DNA of 64,000 nucleotides from NCBI GenBank assembly GCA_001661245.1, contig KV454014.1, positions 1,339,942 to 1,403,941 on the forward strand, read 5' to 3'. The notes beneath the pieces were generated by a model. The model was not told the origin of the DNA. It worked only from the letters and a program-made list of their open reading frames with translations, and searched no databases. The translations under genes were made by a program, and so were the position numbers. This document shows positions 30,301 to 40,023 of the stretch, one piece after another. Position 1 is the first letter of the stretch. Each line of letters begins with the position of its first letter. Origin of the DNA: Pachysolen tannophilus NRRL Y-2460. Taxonomy: Eukaryota; Ascomycota; Pichiomycetes; Alaninales; Pachysolenaceae.

Positions 30301-32606
30301 CCATTTAAAGGAGTTAATGCAACAGTCAAGGGTAGAGTATGAGTATATAATAAATTGAAAATTCTTAATCTTTCTTGAACACTTTGGACTTCAATAAAAA
30401 ATGATGATAAACATGATTCTATGTAAGAAGTGTCAACTGACATTTCCAAATTAGATATGATTCTAATAAGCTCAATCTGATATTTGTTTGACAAGTCGAA
30501 ATCCAACAATAGTTTCCACAATAAACTTAACAAATTTTTTAAAAGTTTCAATTTTTGGAAAATGGATTCATTTGAGGAAAGCGGTTTAACTAAATGATCA
30601 AAAATTTTACCAAAGCTAAAAGCTAATTCAATACAAGTAACTTCTGATTTTTGGTTCAAGTTACCGAAAACTTCAAGCAAATTATCATCTCTCCATAATT
30701 CGTTTTGCTTATCCAATTGTGGAATTTTATCCAATATATCACATAGTACATCCGTTAATGGATATATCATCTTGTTCGATGTTTGTTTGAATTTAACAAT
30801 ATCACTAATACTTTCTGCAATTAGCTGAGAACATAAGCTTACCATTATAAGTCCTATATCAGTTGATTTAAAGGGCTTGATATCTTCATTAGATTCACTT
30901 TCATCATTAGCATCAGTTTCATCTTCTAAATAATAATTTTTAATTATTTGTAATGGATTTTTTAAAGACTTAACAAAATTCTTATCTGCCAGATCAATCG
31001 GAGAATATGCTCTCTGAGGTATTAAGGAGCTAATCACTTTAATGATCGTATACCAATCATCATTTTTTTTGGGTATACATAACAAAGAGATCAAGATTAA
31101 AGGCAAATGGTTAACAATCATATCTTCTTCTTCAACATTAAAATTTCTCAAAATAAACAAACATAATTTAAAATTTTCCCCAGAATCATCTCCATCTTGC
31201 AATAAAATTTCTAAGAAATTACTCCAAATATTCAAGCAATCAACGTTATCAAAAAAAGAATTTGCGAATTTCAAGACATTTTCCTCATCCAGTTCATTAT
31301 TTTTGCTATGATTATAACAGCTTTTCAAAATTGGAGTCAAAACTTTCGGTATTATCAATTGACTGATTTCCCATTTATCCATCATAGCCAATGCAATCTT
31401 GTAACTTTCAATTCTTTGCTGCGCAGGAGGAAAACAATTTGAAGAGGCGTTTATCAACTTTAATAAACCTTTTATTAGAGGATTTAATCCATACATGGAA
31501 AAATATTCGGATCTTGTTAATTTTGTCGATGTGGCAGAGTTAACAGAATGTGTGTCATCTATACTTGATCTGGATTTATGTGGAGAGACCAGTGCTTCTG
31601 GATCAGGTCCCAATAACCAATTCCATAATCTTCTATTCAAAGACATATCTTTTCTTAATACTGTAGATAAGGCACTCATTATTAAATTTTCTTTATCATG
31701 TTCATTTATCAATTTCTGCAACACATCAGATTTTAATTCTAATCTTGTTACTAGTACATCAAAAAATCCACGTTGTACAAATAAATTTTCATCACGTAAA
31801 CCTTTTGAAATTGCTCTTACCAATAATCCAGTTTCTGTTGCTATACAAGCTTTAGATTCATCTTCAGGTAACAATTCCAAAATTTTTGACTTTTCAGTTT
31901 CATCACTAGTAATATTAAAATGTGGCAATCTTTTATTACACCAAATTAAACCACCTAATCTTCTATCTGGTGAAGTTATAATACATAAAAATAAAACATT
32001 CCAAAAATGTGAATCACTGTTTAAATTTAACTTCAAGCTATCTATTAAAGATAGACATTGAATAAAAGTTTCTGATGTCTCATCATCAATTGAGGGAAGC
32101 AAACTCAACAACAATGGCTTTAAGATAATTCTTAAAGTTTTACTTGGTAATGTTACAATGAAATTTCCAAATAAATTAATTATTTGAGGTTTTACACTCA
32201 TACTAGCAAATGAAATCAATGGTAATAATCCAGGTAACCATATATCAACAGTTTCTGCCAATTGTGGCAATCCCAATACATTAAATACCAACTCGTATAC
32301 TTCCAAAGTTTTTTTATGAACACCGCTAGGTAAATTCTTGTTCAAACAATTTGATAAGCATTTTGAAAGTTGATCAGCATACGGAATGAAATTCTTGGTA
32401 TTTTCAGTATTCGGGTTGGATTGTAATGACTTGACCAACTTTGACAAGAATGATATATAATCCGCCCACTCTATCACAGAATCAAAATTATTGATTGACT
32501 TTTCCACATTAACAATATATTTTTTCTCTTTTGAATTAAAGGCAATGCTACCATTACCATTATTATCTTTGGACGAAGAAGTCAATATAGACAACGAAGG
32601 CGGCAT
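27309..32606 (-). CDS. DOP1: Dopey-family protein Dop1
   Basis: Large Golgi/endosome protein that works with Mon2 and the flippase Neo1 in endosome-to-Golgi traffic and morphogenesis. The 1765-residue product (yeast Dop1 is 1698) has the conserved Dopey N-terminal domain (EWADYISFLSKLVKSLQSN near residues 44-62 and LPSGVHKKTLEVYELVF near 94-110, then WLPGLLPLISFASMSVKPQI), followed by a long all-helical repeat-rich body and a conserved C-terminal region. No membrane segment is obvious. Neighbours RUB1 and MTQ2 are conserved with S. cerevisiae chromosome IV. Confidence 0.92.
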   Translation of the reverse strand: MPPSLSILTSSSKDNNGNGSIAFNSKEKKYIVNVEKSINNFDSVIEWADYISFLSKLVKSLQSNPNTENTKNFIPYADQLSKCLSNCLNKNLPSGVHKKTLEVYELVFNVLGLPQLAETVDIWLPGLLPLISFASMSVKPQIINLFGNFIVTLPSKTLRIILKPLLLSLLPSIDDETSETFIQCLSLIDSLKLNLNSDSHFWNVLFLCIITSPDRRLGGLIWCNKRLPHFNITSDETEKSKILELLPEDESKACIATETGLLVRAISKGLRDENLFVQRGFFDVLVTRLELKSDVLQKLINEHDKENLIMSALSTVLRKDMSLNRRLWNWLLGPDPEALVSPHKSRSSIDDTHSVNSATSTKLTRSEYFSMYGLNPLIKGLLKLINASSNCFPPAQQRIESYKIALAMMDKWEISQLIIPKVLTPILKSCYNHSKNNELDEENVLKFANSFFDNVDCLNIWSNFLEILLQDGDDSGENFKLCLFILRNFNVEEEDMIVNHLPLILISLLCIPKKNDDWYTIIKVISSLIPQRAYSPIDLADKNFVKSLKNPLQIIKNYYLEDETDANDESESNEDIKPFKSTDIGLIMVSLCSQLIAESISDIVKFKQTSNKMIYPLTDVLCDILDKIPQLDKQNELWRDDNLLEVFGNLNQKSEVTCIELAFSFGKIFDHLVKPLSSNESIFQKLKLLKNLLSLLWKLLLDFDLSNKYQIELIRIISNLEMSVDTSYIESCLSSFFIEVQSVQERLRIFNLLYTHTLPLTVALTPLNGNNESILSKWLQLILDGLNDENEKYFISNWVLNLLNSGMNANKLFKILISPILEMEFLCSSTLNVDKNDLCKFNYNLNNLINFIDIDRLTICENLTNEVIVLDSDLLIKIMKLNNWKDTSYKIFMINILLKFINFQNSDSNDKEFQSSFKSSLSLITFLVDGNESNLPHIFENLINLATKHIRNNDLILISLIDTLNNIIQNDKKNKLAIFFKTDEDTNRNNSFLNLLIDLITFGSNSILLNYSMKLLTNSLKKFNDSIFNIALILTECITTKVLKIFNNFVTILTSQGEVKSKESVDVDQSISIMLNSLVQLTSFINNYLKTHELNFFNSDSNGLSNGYDSTEGAGESFFGTVIQGVFQVETPVDRNLEQNKKIDIILSFRNCIKCCYDIWLWSETNSKIINTDDYDHSKIDNNKSLLYNSTKFKYKSKKFLEFFHSVEPLNFIENLIEISVEREHNALNFKILHILDGSRPQLTLPHIVKLINNSKTNSSDTSISNLNGFNLVEFLFEYLNSLSDDLIEDLITIILNFLKDINSKIIVPSLLKVIVLVNFKLNQIESKLNNGNDFRKFKKELSDYYIKFLNTILSDKDIKQDDFVESLIYSVPKISILITDQDKLMTSFLNNVINNFLINYFKNNKKFNEMLNENQPLLDLLIVINNDQISDSCKSWRLMFNELLFNNNSFFSNIKIKQNMKIYNSIYRKLYKRDNTEKLQDLILKISTSSASSALINWNDYSEILNFKRNNLKKLNYLILVNDKNGYINLINPILTKVKEIFNKENNDDSEDLKIELYLLLRILLLRLSSNHLSHIISVVYFELQKFFKKLLNSLINGESTNSKLIVQACKLLDVLLILKIEDFQLDEWLFINDNEDCVYFKKDDPSEELIGLIEKISRLDLKEDSSEKISDTLNHHIDLDDDDDKLLRSKVKDLKRNMISDNLNLKIKPLLTGVKDYQKFNNLRSCFYNYLSIYNFENNYNNLNYVVDFEILEKDCFDDLFDV

Positions 32607-33023
32607 ACTTCAAAACAACTCAAACTCTTCCAAAAAAAAAAACAACCCCTATCAGCTCAATGGATTAATATCACAGCTACTAACAGAAGAACAACTTAGC
32701 TTCAATTTGAAATTAAGAAGAAACAAATGAAATATCTATAATAACAACTAAGATACCAAAATCTATATTTTTACCTTTGACTTAGATACGCAAAAAATAA
32801 AACACTCACACACATAATCCGGAGAAGAAACTAAATAGGAGAAGTTTGTTTTCTCCTCAAGGTTTCCATATTGGAGAAAACAGATTTGAGATCTTCTCCG
32901 TTCTTCATTCAAACGGAGAAGATAACTCTAATCAATTCTTATATTGGTGAGAAGTTCTAAACCAAGATTCAAAAGTTTATCATTTTTATAATTATATTAA
33001 TTATAAGGTTGAAGGTGGGAGTT
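32607..33023. promoter_or_regulatory. DOP1/BET5 divergent promoter with GGAGAA/TTCTCC cluster
   Basis: About 417 bp. Six copies of GGAGAA or its complement TTCTCC lie within 32821-32920. Two of them form a perfect 12-bp inverted repeat (ATCTTCTCCGTT at 32891-32902 and AACGGAGAAGAT at 32912-32923, 9-bp spacer). Confidence 0.55.
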
Positions 33024-33735
33024 ATGGCTGTATATTCATTTTGGATCTTTGATAGGCACTGTGTGTATAAGAAAGATTGAAACTTTTGGGTTTTAGTTTT
33101 TTTTTTTTTTTTTTCTTGATAGTTTAATTTAATTTATTTTATTTGCCAATTACTAACTGTTTGATGAATTTAGGCAATTGTATTTACAGTCGAGAATGGG
33201 TTCTGATAACTCAGGATAAACCCGATCATCAGCAAGAGCAAACGCAGAAAAATATAACCAATACGGGGACAATCAATGCTAGGAACCAAGATCATGTGGC
33301 CAAGTTACTTTTTGGTGCAATTTTCTCATTGAAACAAATATCTTCAAAGCTTAATCCACAAGAAGAAACTACACTGAATAATTTAAAAAGTTTTTCAACA
33401 TTAAAATATAGATGTCATTTTTTCGAAACTGGTACAGGGTTGAAATTTTGCCTATTAACAGATCCAAAGACAGAAAATATGCAATTTGTATTGAAGGAAA
33501 TTTACGCAAAATTATACTATGAAAAAATAGTTAAAAAGTAAGTAATAATTTTTGAATTTTAATTCAATTAACTTTTACTAACTTCAGCTTTCTTCACCTA
33601 TTTTTTATTTTTTTTTTCTTGCAATTTAGTGTTTTATCACCAGTAGATTTTAAAGAAAACGAATATATCGATAACGAGGTGTTTATAACCGGAGTCGATA
33701 ATTATATAAGTTCATTGGCTGTTTTCAATAATTAA
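33024..33735 (+). CDS. BET5: TRAPP core subunit Bet5 (TRAPPC1), three exons
   Basis: Core longin-type subunit of the TRAPP complexes, which activate Ypt1 in ER-Golgi transport. I assembled three exons, 33024-33060, 33174-33537 and 33630-33735, giving 168 residues. The N-terminus MAVYSFWIFDRHCNCIYSREW matches Bet5 only after splicing intron 1; the middle has AKLLFGAIFSLKQISSKL and the end LSPVDFKENEY, as in Bet5. Intron 1 (113 nt) starts with the unusual GTGTGT and has TACTAAC at 33151-33157; intron 2 (92 nt) starts GTAAGT with TACTAAC at 33576-33582. The unspliced frame beginning at 33143 starts inside intron 1. CPR3, DUS1 and the zinc-finger gene, all BET5 neighbours in S. cerevisiae, lie nearby. 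Confidence 0.94.
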
Positions 33736-34173
33736 TAAATGTTTGATTAGTTATTTTATCTACAAAATAGTAAAATTATGTTTTAATAATAATTAATATA
33801 TATAGAAAAACTAATAATAATCTCCACAAGATTTTAACTCTATTCTTATAAAATAACTTTTTTTTTTTTTTTTTTTTTTCTTTATGTTTTTTTTGGTTAT
33901 TTTCTTGTGTTTGTTGACAGTTGATGGTGAAAGTATAGAACAACATTAGTTCGAGATAACAATATGTTGACAAATTGAAATTAAATAAAAAAACAGAAAA
34001 GACAAAACAATAAAAATGAAAATAAAAATAAAAAAATTGGTTCAAAAAAAAAAGAACAAAAAAATAAAAAAATAAATCAAAAAGATGAAAAAAAAAAAAA
34101 TCAAATAAGTAAACTTATCATTAAAAAAAATTCTTGCTTTTTCTTCTTACACACTCTTTTCCTTCTTATGTTC
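33736..34173. other. Intergenic, convergent 3' region of BET5 and ENT3
   Basis: Very A/T rich with T and A homopolymers (33858-33879, 34087-34100). No gene is supported. Confidence 0.6.
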
Positions 34174-35706
34174 TTAAAATGATAATAAATCAAAATCGTT
34201 TTTGGTGTCATTACTTGCCTTGGTAGATGATGAGGCAGCACCGGCTTTAGCACTTGAATCACCGAATAAATCGTCAATGTTGGTTGAGCCATTGGTATTG
34301 GCAGCAGTTTTTCCTGTACTATTGGATTTACCATTCAATGTTGGAGTAGGAGTAGGGTGTGAGTTTGTATTTGGGTTCGAACTACCTCCCATACTTTTAG
34401 CAGAAGAAAATAAACCACTGAAAGCATCTGGCTTCTTTTTTGGAACTTCGGACAGAGTCAAGTTATATTGAGGCTGAGAAGGAATACTACCTGGAATAGG
34501 TTGTACTGAAGTGAAAGTTGCAGTAGGTATTTGTTGTTGTTGTTGTTGTTGAAGTTGTTGCGGAGCAGTGGCAAAAGATGCAAAATCATTCGAAAAACCT
34601 GCTGTAGTATTGAACTGTGGCGCTACTATAGTTTGAGCAGTATTAGTAGAAGTGACCATTGTAGGATTATTGTTGGAAGCAGCAAATAAAGTTGCCAAGT
34701 TATTAGCATTCAATGGCTTCTGGGTCAGAGCAGGTGAGGTGGTTGCTGTTGGGACTGCACTCTGAAAATCATCAAAATCATCGTCATCATCATCATCATT
34801 ATTGTTATTATTATTTCCACCATTTCCATTAGCATTGTTGTTGTTATTGTTAACATAGTTAGTTTCTTGACCGAATGAAAACAAGTCAACATCAGGTTGG
34901 GGTTGATGTTGTTTTGAAGCTTTAGATGATGAAACATTTACATTAGAAGTTGTTGTAGTAGCTTTACTTGAACGTCTGTTTGCAGAGTTTCTATTGTTAT
35001 TTGCCGAAGAGTCACCAACTTCGTATTCTTCATAAGCATTGGATCCACCGGTTACTCTTGGTTCTTCAAATCTTTGTCCAAAGACACCACCATCACCATA
35101 TACCCTATTGGTATAAGTATCACCATCATCATCATTATCATCCAAAGCACCCAAGTACCTATGATTTGGATTAATAGAACTTTTACCTCCAGCAACACCA
35201 GCAAATTTTTTAGCATTGTCTCTTGCCTTTTTACGTTCTTGTCTTATAATATTTTCATCATTTAATAATTGAAGTAATTGTTTTGTTCTATTTCTAACAT
35301 TTATACCTTGATCTCTTCCTTGAGAATCAATATAATGGAAAGATTTTAACATTTGAACAATAGAAATATTTGCTCTAGCATCATCAACAAATCTTTCACT
35401 TCCATTTTTAACTAAATATTCTAATAATTGTAAAGCTTTATAAATTTGTCTCCATTCATGAGCAGATTTTTCTGTAAATCTTCTAAAAATCATATTTGTA
35501 ATTTCTTCTCTTTCCCTATAATTATAAGTTCCAGCAGCAATTTCTTGCATCAATGAAGATGAAGCTCCCCATGGTTCATTATTGGTTGCTTCTCTTACTT
35601 TAGCTTCCATCTCAGTAAGGTTTAAAACAACATTTTGAGCTTTCCTTACGTAAGCCTTAACCTCATACAACGACAAGTTGTTCAATGTCTTATTCAATGA
35701 ATCCAT
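34174..35706 (-). CDS. ENT3: Epsin-like clathrin adaptor Ent3
   Basis: ENTH-domain adaptor acting at trans-Golgi/endosomes with Gga proteins and clathrin, binding phosphoinositides such as PI(3,5)P2. The 510-residue product (yeast 408) has an ENTH domain at about residues 25-155, with EATNNEPWGASSSLMQEIA, REREEITNMIFRRFTEK and HYIDSQGRDQGINVRNRTKQLL, closest to Ent3/epsinR. The rest is disordered, rich in Asn, Gln, Ser and Asp, with acidic DDDDDDFDDF and a C-terminal NDFDLLSF that resembles a clathrin/adaptor-binding tail. ENT3, VPS70 and the zinc-finger gene appear in the order of YJR125C-YJR127C. Confidence 0.94.
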   Translation of the reverse strand: MDSLNKTLNNLSLYEVKAYVRKAQNVVLNLTEMEAKVREATNNEPWGASSSLMQEIAAGTYNYREREEITNMIFRRFTEKSAHEWRQIYKALQLLEYLVKNGSERFVDDARANISIVQMLKSFHYIDSQGRDQGINVRNRTKQLLQLLNDENIIRQERKKARDNAKKFAGVAGGKSSINPNHRYLGALDDNDDDGDTYTNRVYGDGGVFGQRFEEPRVTGGSNAYEEYEVGDSSANNNRNSANRRSSKATTTTSNVNVSSSKASKQHQPQPDVDLFSFGQETNYVNNNNNNANGNGGNNNNNNDDDDDDDFDDFQSAVPTATTSPALTQKPLNANNLATLFAASNNNPTMVTSTNTAQTIVAPQFNTTAGFSNDFASFATAPQQLQQQQQQQIPTATFTSVQPIPGSIPSQPQYNLTLSEVPKKKPDAFSGLFSSAKSMGGSSNPNTNSHPTPTPTLNGKSNSTGKTAANTNGSTNIDDLFGDSSAKAGAASSSTKASNDTKNDFDLLSF

Positions 35707-35945
35707 AATTGATATTTATATATATATAGATATATATATATATATTATTCGATTATATCACTTGTAAAGTTAAAACCCTAAACTTTTCCACCGTTTAATG
35801 ACAATAAAACTGAAAAATCAAAAAATAAAATTAAAAAAAAAAAAAAACACCCAAATAAAAACTAGTAATTACAAGAAATAATAATAATAATAATATTAAT
35901 AAAAAACGAAAAAGAAAATGAAAAAGAAGAAAAACAGAAAAAAAA

Positions 35946-36308
35946 NNNNNNNNNNNNNNNNNNNNNNNNNNNNNNNNNNNNNNNNNNNNNNNNNNNNNNN
36001 NNNNNNNNNNNNNNNNNNNNNNNNNNNNNNNNNNNNNNNNNNNNNNNNNNNNNNNNNNNNNNNNNNNNNNNNNNNNNNNNNNNNNNNNNNNNNNNNNNNN
36101 NNNNNNNNNNNNNNNNNNNNNNNNNNNNNNNNNNNNNNNNNNNNNNNNNNNNNNNNNNNNNNNNNNNNNNNNNNNNNNNNNNNNNNNNNNNNNNNNNNNN
36201 NNNNNNNNNNNNNNNNNNNNNNNNNNNNNNNNNNNNNNNNNNNNNNNNNNNNNNNNNNNNNNNNNNNNNNNNNNNNNNNNNNNNNNNNNNNNNNNNNNNN
36301 NNNNNNNN
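35946..36308. other. Assembly gap (363 N)
   Basis: Unsequenced bases flanked by long A runs, so the gap was probably caused by a homopolymer or simple repeat. A small gene could be hidden. Confidence 1.
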
Positions 36309-36357
<49 letters not shown>

Positions 36358-36616
36358 ATAGTCTATCTCTTTAAATGAAATCTGAATGAACTCAGGGTGC
36401 AAAAGATTAAAATTAAATCAATTCGTTTTTTTTTTTTAAAAAATTATATATATNTATATATATATATATATATATAAATTATATTTAATAAAATGAATTT
36501 TAATGATTGATTTTTGGCTTTGAAATGAATACAATAAAATTTCAGTGAAAAGCAAAAGATCAATTGAGTTGCTCTACACTACCATTTTTTCTCTACTAGT
36601 TAAATTTTATTCATAA

Positions 36617-36644
36617 GAGAAGAAGAAGAAGAAGAAGAAGAAGA
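36617..36644. repeat. GAA trinucleotide microsatellite
   Basis: (GAA)n run in the 3' flank of CPR3. Confidence 0.9.
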
Positions 36645-36709
36645 GACAAAGTAAGACAAAGTAATTGATTTTAAAAAAGAGTTTATACAAAAAAAAGCTA
36701 GGTGAGAAC

Positions 36710-37258
36710 TTATTCTTTGAGTTCTCCTGATTTAACAATTTCGACTTTTGATGAAGGAGTACCTGATCTTGAGCCAGCAGCCTCGATAGCATCAATAGTT
36801 TCAGTACCTTCAACAACTTCACCAAAGACAACATGATGACCATCTAACCAAGGACATGGGACGGTTGTTATGAAGAATTGCGATCCATTTGTATTTGGTC
36901 CTGCATTTGCCATTGAGAGTAAATATGGTTTTGTATGTTTTTTTTCAAAATTTTCATCTGGAAATTTTTCACCATAAATTGATTTACCACCTGTACCATT
37001 AAAATTAGTAAAATCACCACCTTGTATCATGAATTGAGGAATGATTCTATGGAAAATGGATTTCTCATATCCAAAACCTTTTTCACCAGTACATAAAGCT
37101 CTGAAATTTTCAGTTGTCTTTGGAACTGTTTTATCAAATAATTCAAATACAATTCTTGGTTGTTTATTACCGGCAATAGCGGTATCAAAGAAAACTTTCT
37201 TACCAAAGACAGCAGCTGAAGAAGAAAAAGAACGAATACCAAATGATTTAGCAAACAT
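36710..37258 (-). CDS. CPR3: Mitochondrial cyclophilin (peptidyl-prolyl isomerase)
   Basis: Peptidyl-prolyl cis-trans isomerase that aids folding in the mitochondrial matrix. The 182-residue product equals the length of yeast Cpr3. It opens with a presequence ([19 protein letters not shown]) and then the full cyclophilin domain: [24 protein letters not shown], the active-site [34 protein letters not shown] and [15 protein letters not shown]. The presequence separates it from cytosolic Cpr1. CPR3 is YML078W, next to BET5 (YML077W) and near DUS1 (YML080W) in S. cerevisiae, matching this neighbourhood. Confidence 0.95.
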   Translation of the reverse strand: MFAKSFGIRSFSSSAAVFGKKVFFDTAIAGNKQPRIVFELFDKTVPKTTENFRALCTGEKGFGYEKSIFHRIIPQFMIQGGDFTNFNGTGGKSIYGEKFPDENFEKKHTKPYLLSMANAGPNTNGSQFFITTVPCPWLDGHHVVFGEVVEGTETIDAIEAAGSRSGTPSSKVEIVKSGELKE

Positions 37259-37306
37259 ATTTCACAATTAATACAACAATAAAATTTTATATTATCTCAA
37301 ATATCT

Positions 37307-37337
<31 letters not shown>

Positions 37338-37477
37338 TGTTATATTGTTATATAACTTTTTGTATTCATTTAATTATTCATTGTTCACCGTTAAAAAGCG
37401 TCTTAAAATAGTTATAATTTTAATTTCCTAATTCGGTACTTTCCTAAATTGAAAATCGAGATGAGTGTTCCTAACGG

Positions 37478-37524
37478 ATAATGGATAATGAATGGATGGT
37501 TGGATGGTTGGATGGTTGGATGAA
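37478..37524. repeat. GGATGGTT/ATGGATA tandem repeat
   Basis: Short imperfect octamer repeat between VPS70 and CPR3. Confidence 0.8.
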
Positions 37525-37529
37525 TTGTG

Positions 37530-39878
37530 TTAACTTAGTTTCTTTATAACTGATTGAAATTTTGATATCAAGATATCTAGCCATTTCACAGCATCGTTGA
37601 AATCATTTCTCATAATGGCCTCGTGTAGTCCCGGTAGGACATCACCTGTATAACCCAAATCTCTATGTGGAGCAAAAATTGTATGTTTCATCCATGTTCT
37701 ATTTTCCAATGCTTCATTATCTAAAAACATTCTATCTAGATGTGATAACTTTAAGTTTGCCAATTTAATTCTTATAAGTAATACTAATTTGTTGAAAAAT
37801 TTAAACCATGGATAATCCTGCTCCACTTGTGTTTGTAAATCTTTTATATAAGAATCATAATTTTTACTAGTTTCAATCAATTTATTCATGTTAATTTCAA
37901 ATAATATTAATAAAGAATTAAATTTAGGACTTGTATCTTCATCTAATTTTTGTAATTGTTTTATAATATTTCTTCTATTATATTTCAAATATGCACTATC
38001 AATATAATAATTAAACCACCTTGTTGGAATTTCTTTATAAAAACTTTCATAATATTCTTTAATTCTTGTAGAGTAATCTTCTGGACTTACAAAGCAAACT
38101 TCTCGTTCACTCAAGCTTAATCCTAATAACCCCAAGAATTTGGCCATACAGTTATGACGCTTATAATCAGGGTCAGCAAATGTATCCATCCATTTGAAAG
38201 AATCATAATTCGAATGGTAATGATATACAGGATCAGTCTTACCATTAGCATCAAATCCCATATTAACAATAGGAATTCCAAGATGATTTTGGAAAACTGC
38301 AAAATCCGTTCCAGATCCTGGGAAATCAATTGTTGCATTATCTTGCTTATGCCAATAATCAAACAATGTCAGTCCTTCAAAAGGTACTTTCGAAGCAACG
38401 TCATGTATTGATTTTTCAAGTAAAGGATTAGCCTGCAGACTGAAATGAGTACCTGTAACGCTTACATCCAAGTTCAAATACAGTAACGTTTTTTTTTGTA
38501 AAAATTTGGAATGTGTTTCTCCAAATTCAGTAGATCCTAACATTGAATATTCTTCACCATCCCAACTTGCGAAAACAATAGTTCTTAAAGGTTTAAAACC
38601 TTGCTTTATCAAATCCCCATAAGCTCTTGCAACTTCCAACAAAGTAGCTGATCCACTATTTGGGTCTCCGGCTCCGAAAGTCCAACTATCCCGATGATTA
38701 CCAATAATTATTTGTTCTTCTGGTAATATTCCATCAATTTTTCCCATAACATTATAAATTGGAGTAATATTATACTCCTGTAAATTGAATAAATTTAATT
38801 CTAATTTACTTGGACCAGGAGTATAAGTAAAATTTTCCAAATTACCTATCCAATTCAAATCAGGTCCAATACCATTTAATTCAGCCAATATCGGTTCAAT
38901 GGTTCTATAACTAACGGGTATTGATGGAATATTTGGAATATAATCTTTAGGGGAATTTCTTTTACAATTTTTGGTACTTCCATGACCAATTGTTGTTGGA
39001 TCTCCTGGGTAATCTGTAAAATATTCAACGCTTCCTCTCTGAACTGAAGAAGGATTTCTTGCAGGACCATTTGGATATGACTCGTATCCGTTCTTGACTG
39101 TAATTTCACCATCATCATAAGGATCCGAATACAATATGGCACCAATACATCCATTTTGTTGAGCATGTTTAACTTTTAAACCTCTAAAAATCTTTTCATA
39201 ACGCATTATGCAGATGGTACCATGGACATTAACACCGGACTTTTCCAATATTTCAAAATCAGATTTTGATCCATAATTTGCAAAAGTGAACTTTCCAGTG
39301 ACATTGCCATTCGCGGAATATCCATGGAAAATTGGTACCGAGTTGTTCAACATGGATGTTTCGTCTTCGGGTAACTTATCTTCTTGTAAATTTGGATTAT
39401 ATATGACATTACTGTCTTTATCCAATAATTTCAAATGTGCATCAACAGGTCTATTTAACCATATGTAAAAAGTTTCAATTTCTGTTTTTAGTCCAAACTC
39501 TTTAAATTTTTGTTCAGTGAATTCAACTAAATCATATCCATCACCTGCTAAATGAGGTTCATAAGTATATTGCTTCAACCATTCTCTTGCATGATTCTCG
39601 GTATCCAATGAATTTAAAAAAATCCTTTTAACTTCTGATACAGGTAACTTGGCTCCATGAATCCTTCTCAAGTCTCTACCTAAAGATGTTCTTGGTAAAA
39701 AAATCAAATTCACAATACAAATACAAACTATTCCTACAATAATAGCAGCCCAAAATCTTTTCAGTTTATAATTACCATTATTTTCATTACTATTGTTAAC
39801 TATATTGGAATGTGAAGAAGAAATAGGCAACAAAGGTTGCCTTTCATCCATATCCTCCCCAACGATCCTTTCAATCAT
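37530..39878 (-). CDS. VPS70: Vps70-type M28 metallopeptidase, type II membrane protein
   Basis: Zinc aminopeptidase-like membrane protein of the transferrin receptor/PSMA family, implicated in vacuolar sorting in S. cerevisiae. The 782-residue product (yeast Vps70 is 811) has a short cytosolic tail, one membrane anchor near residues 46-66, a PA domain and the M28 catalytic domain. All expected di-zinc and catalytic residues are present: GNHRDSW, GDPNSGSA, DGEEYSMLGS, LNLDVS and YHYHSNYDS. This fits Vps70 better than Tre1/2. A TFR-dimerisation-like helical domain ends the protein. ATG 39878 is used; a TTG lies 3 codons upstream. A CTG codon at 38436-38438 encodes a position that is Leu in relatives (FSLQANPLL). 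Confidence 0.88.
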   Translation of the reverse strand: MIERIVGEDMDERQPLLPISSSHSNIVNNSNENNGNYKLKRFWAAIIVGIVCICIVNLIFLPRTSLGRDLRRIHGAKLPVSEVKRIFLNSLDTENHAREWLKQYTYEPHLAGDGYDLVEFTEQKFKEFGLKTEIETFYIWLNRPVDAHLKLLDKDSNVIYNPNLQEDKLPEDETSMLNNSVPIFHGYSANGNVTGKFTFANYGSKSDFEILEKSGVNVHGTICIMRYEKIFRGLKVKHAQQNGCIGAILYSDPYDDGEITVKNGYESYPNGPARNPSSVQRGSVEYFTDYPGDPTTIGHGSTKNCKRNSPKDYIPNIPSIPVSYRTIEPILAELNGIGPDLNWIGNLENFTYTPGPSKLELNLFNLQEYNITPIYNVMGKIDGILPEEQIIIGNHRDSWTFGAGDPNSGSATLLEVARAYGDLIKQGFKPLRTIVFASWDGEEYSMLGSTEFGETHSKFLQKKTLLYLNLDVSVTGTHFSLQANPLLEKSIHDVASKVPFEGLTLFDYWHKQDNATIDFPGSGTDFAVFQNHLGIPIVNMGFDANGKTDPVYHYHSNYDSFKWMDTFADPDYKRHNCMAKFLGLLGLSLSEREVCFVSPEDYSTRIKEYYESFYKEIPTRWFNYYIDSAYLKYNRRNIIKQLQKLDEDTSPKFNSLLILFEINMNKLIETSKNYDSYIKDLQTQVEQDYPWFKFFNKLVLLIRIKLANLKLSHLDRMFLDNEALENRTWMKHTIFAPHRDLGYTGDVLPGLHEAIMRNDFNDAVKWLDILISKFQSVIKKLS

Positions 39879-40023
39879 CTCATTCAACTGACTTCAATCC
39901 TGTAATATAAGTAATCAACTGGATTTCATTTAGTTTATTATATTTTATCGTATAAAACTTTGAGAGAATTAAATATATGTTTCCATTTTCGGAACAAAAA
40001 TTTATTTTACAATTCTATAAATG

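Larger units (their letters stand above)
35707..36709. other. ENT3 upstream region with assembly gap
   Basis: About 1 kb between ENT3 and CPR3. It holds TA repeats (35716-35745), a run of 363 N (35946-36308) flanked by poly-A, a single N at 36454 in another TA repeat, and a GAA repeat at 36617-36644. No gene is visible in the readable part. Confidence 0.6.

Noticed and set aside
33143-33541. Stand-alone 132-residue protein starting at ATG 33143
   Set aside because: Its start lies within BET5 intron 1, before the branch site; the Bet5 N-terminus is in an upstream exon and the C-terminus in a third exon.
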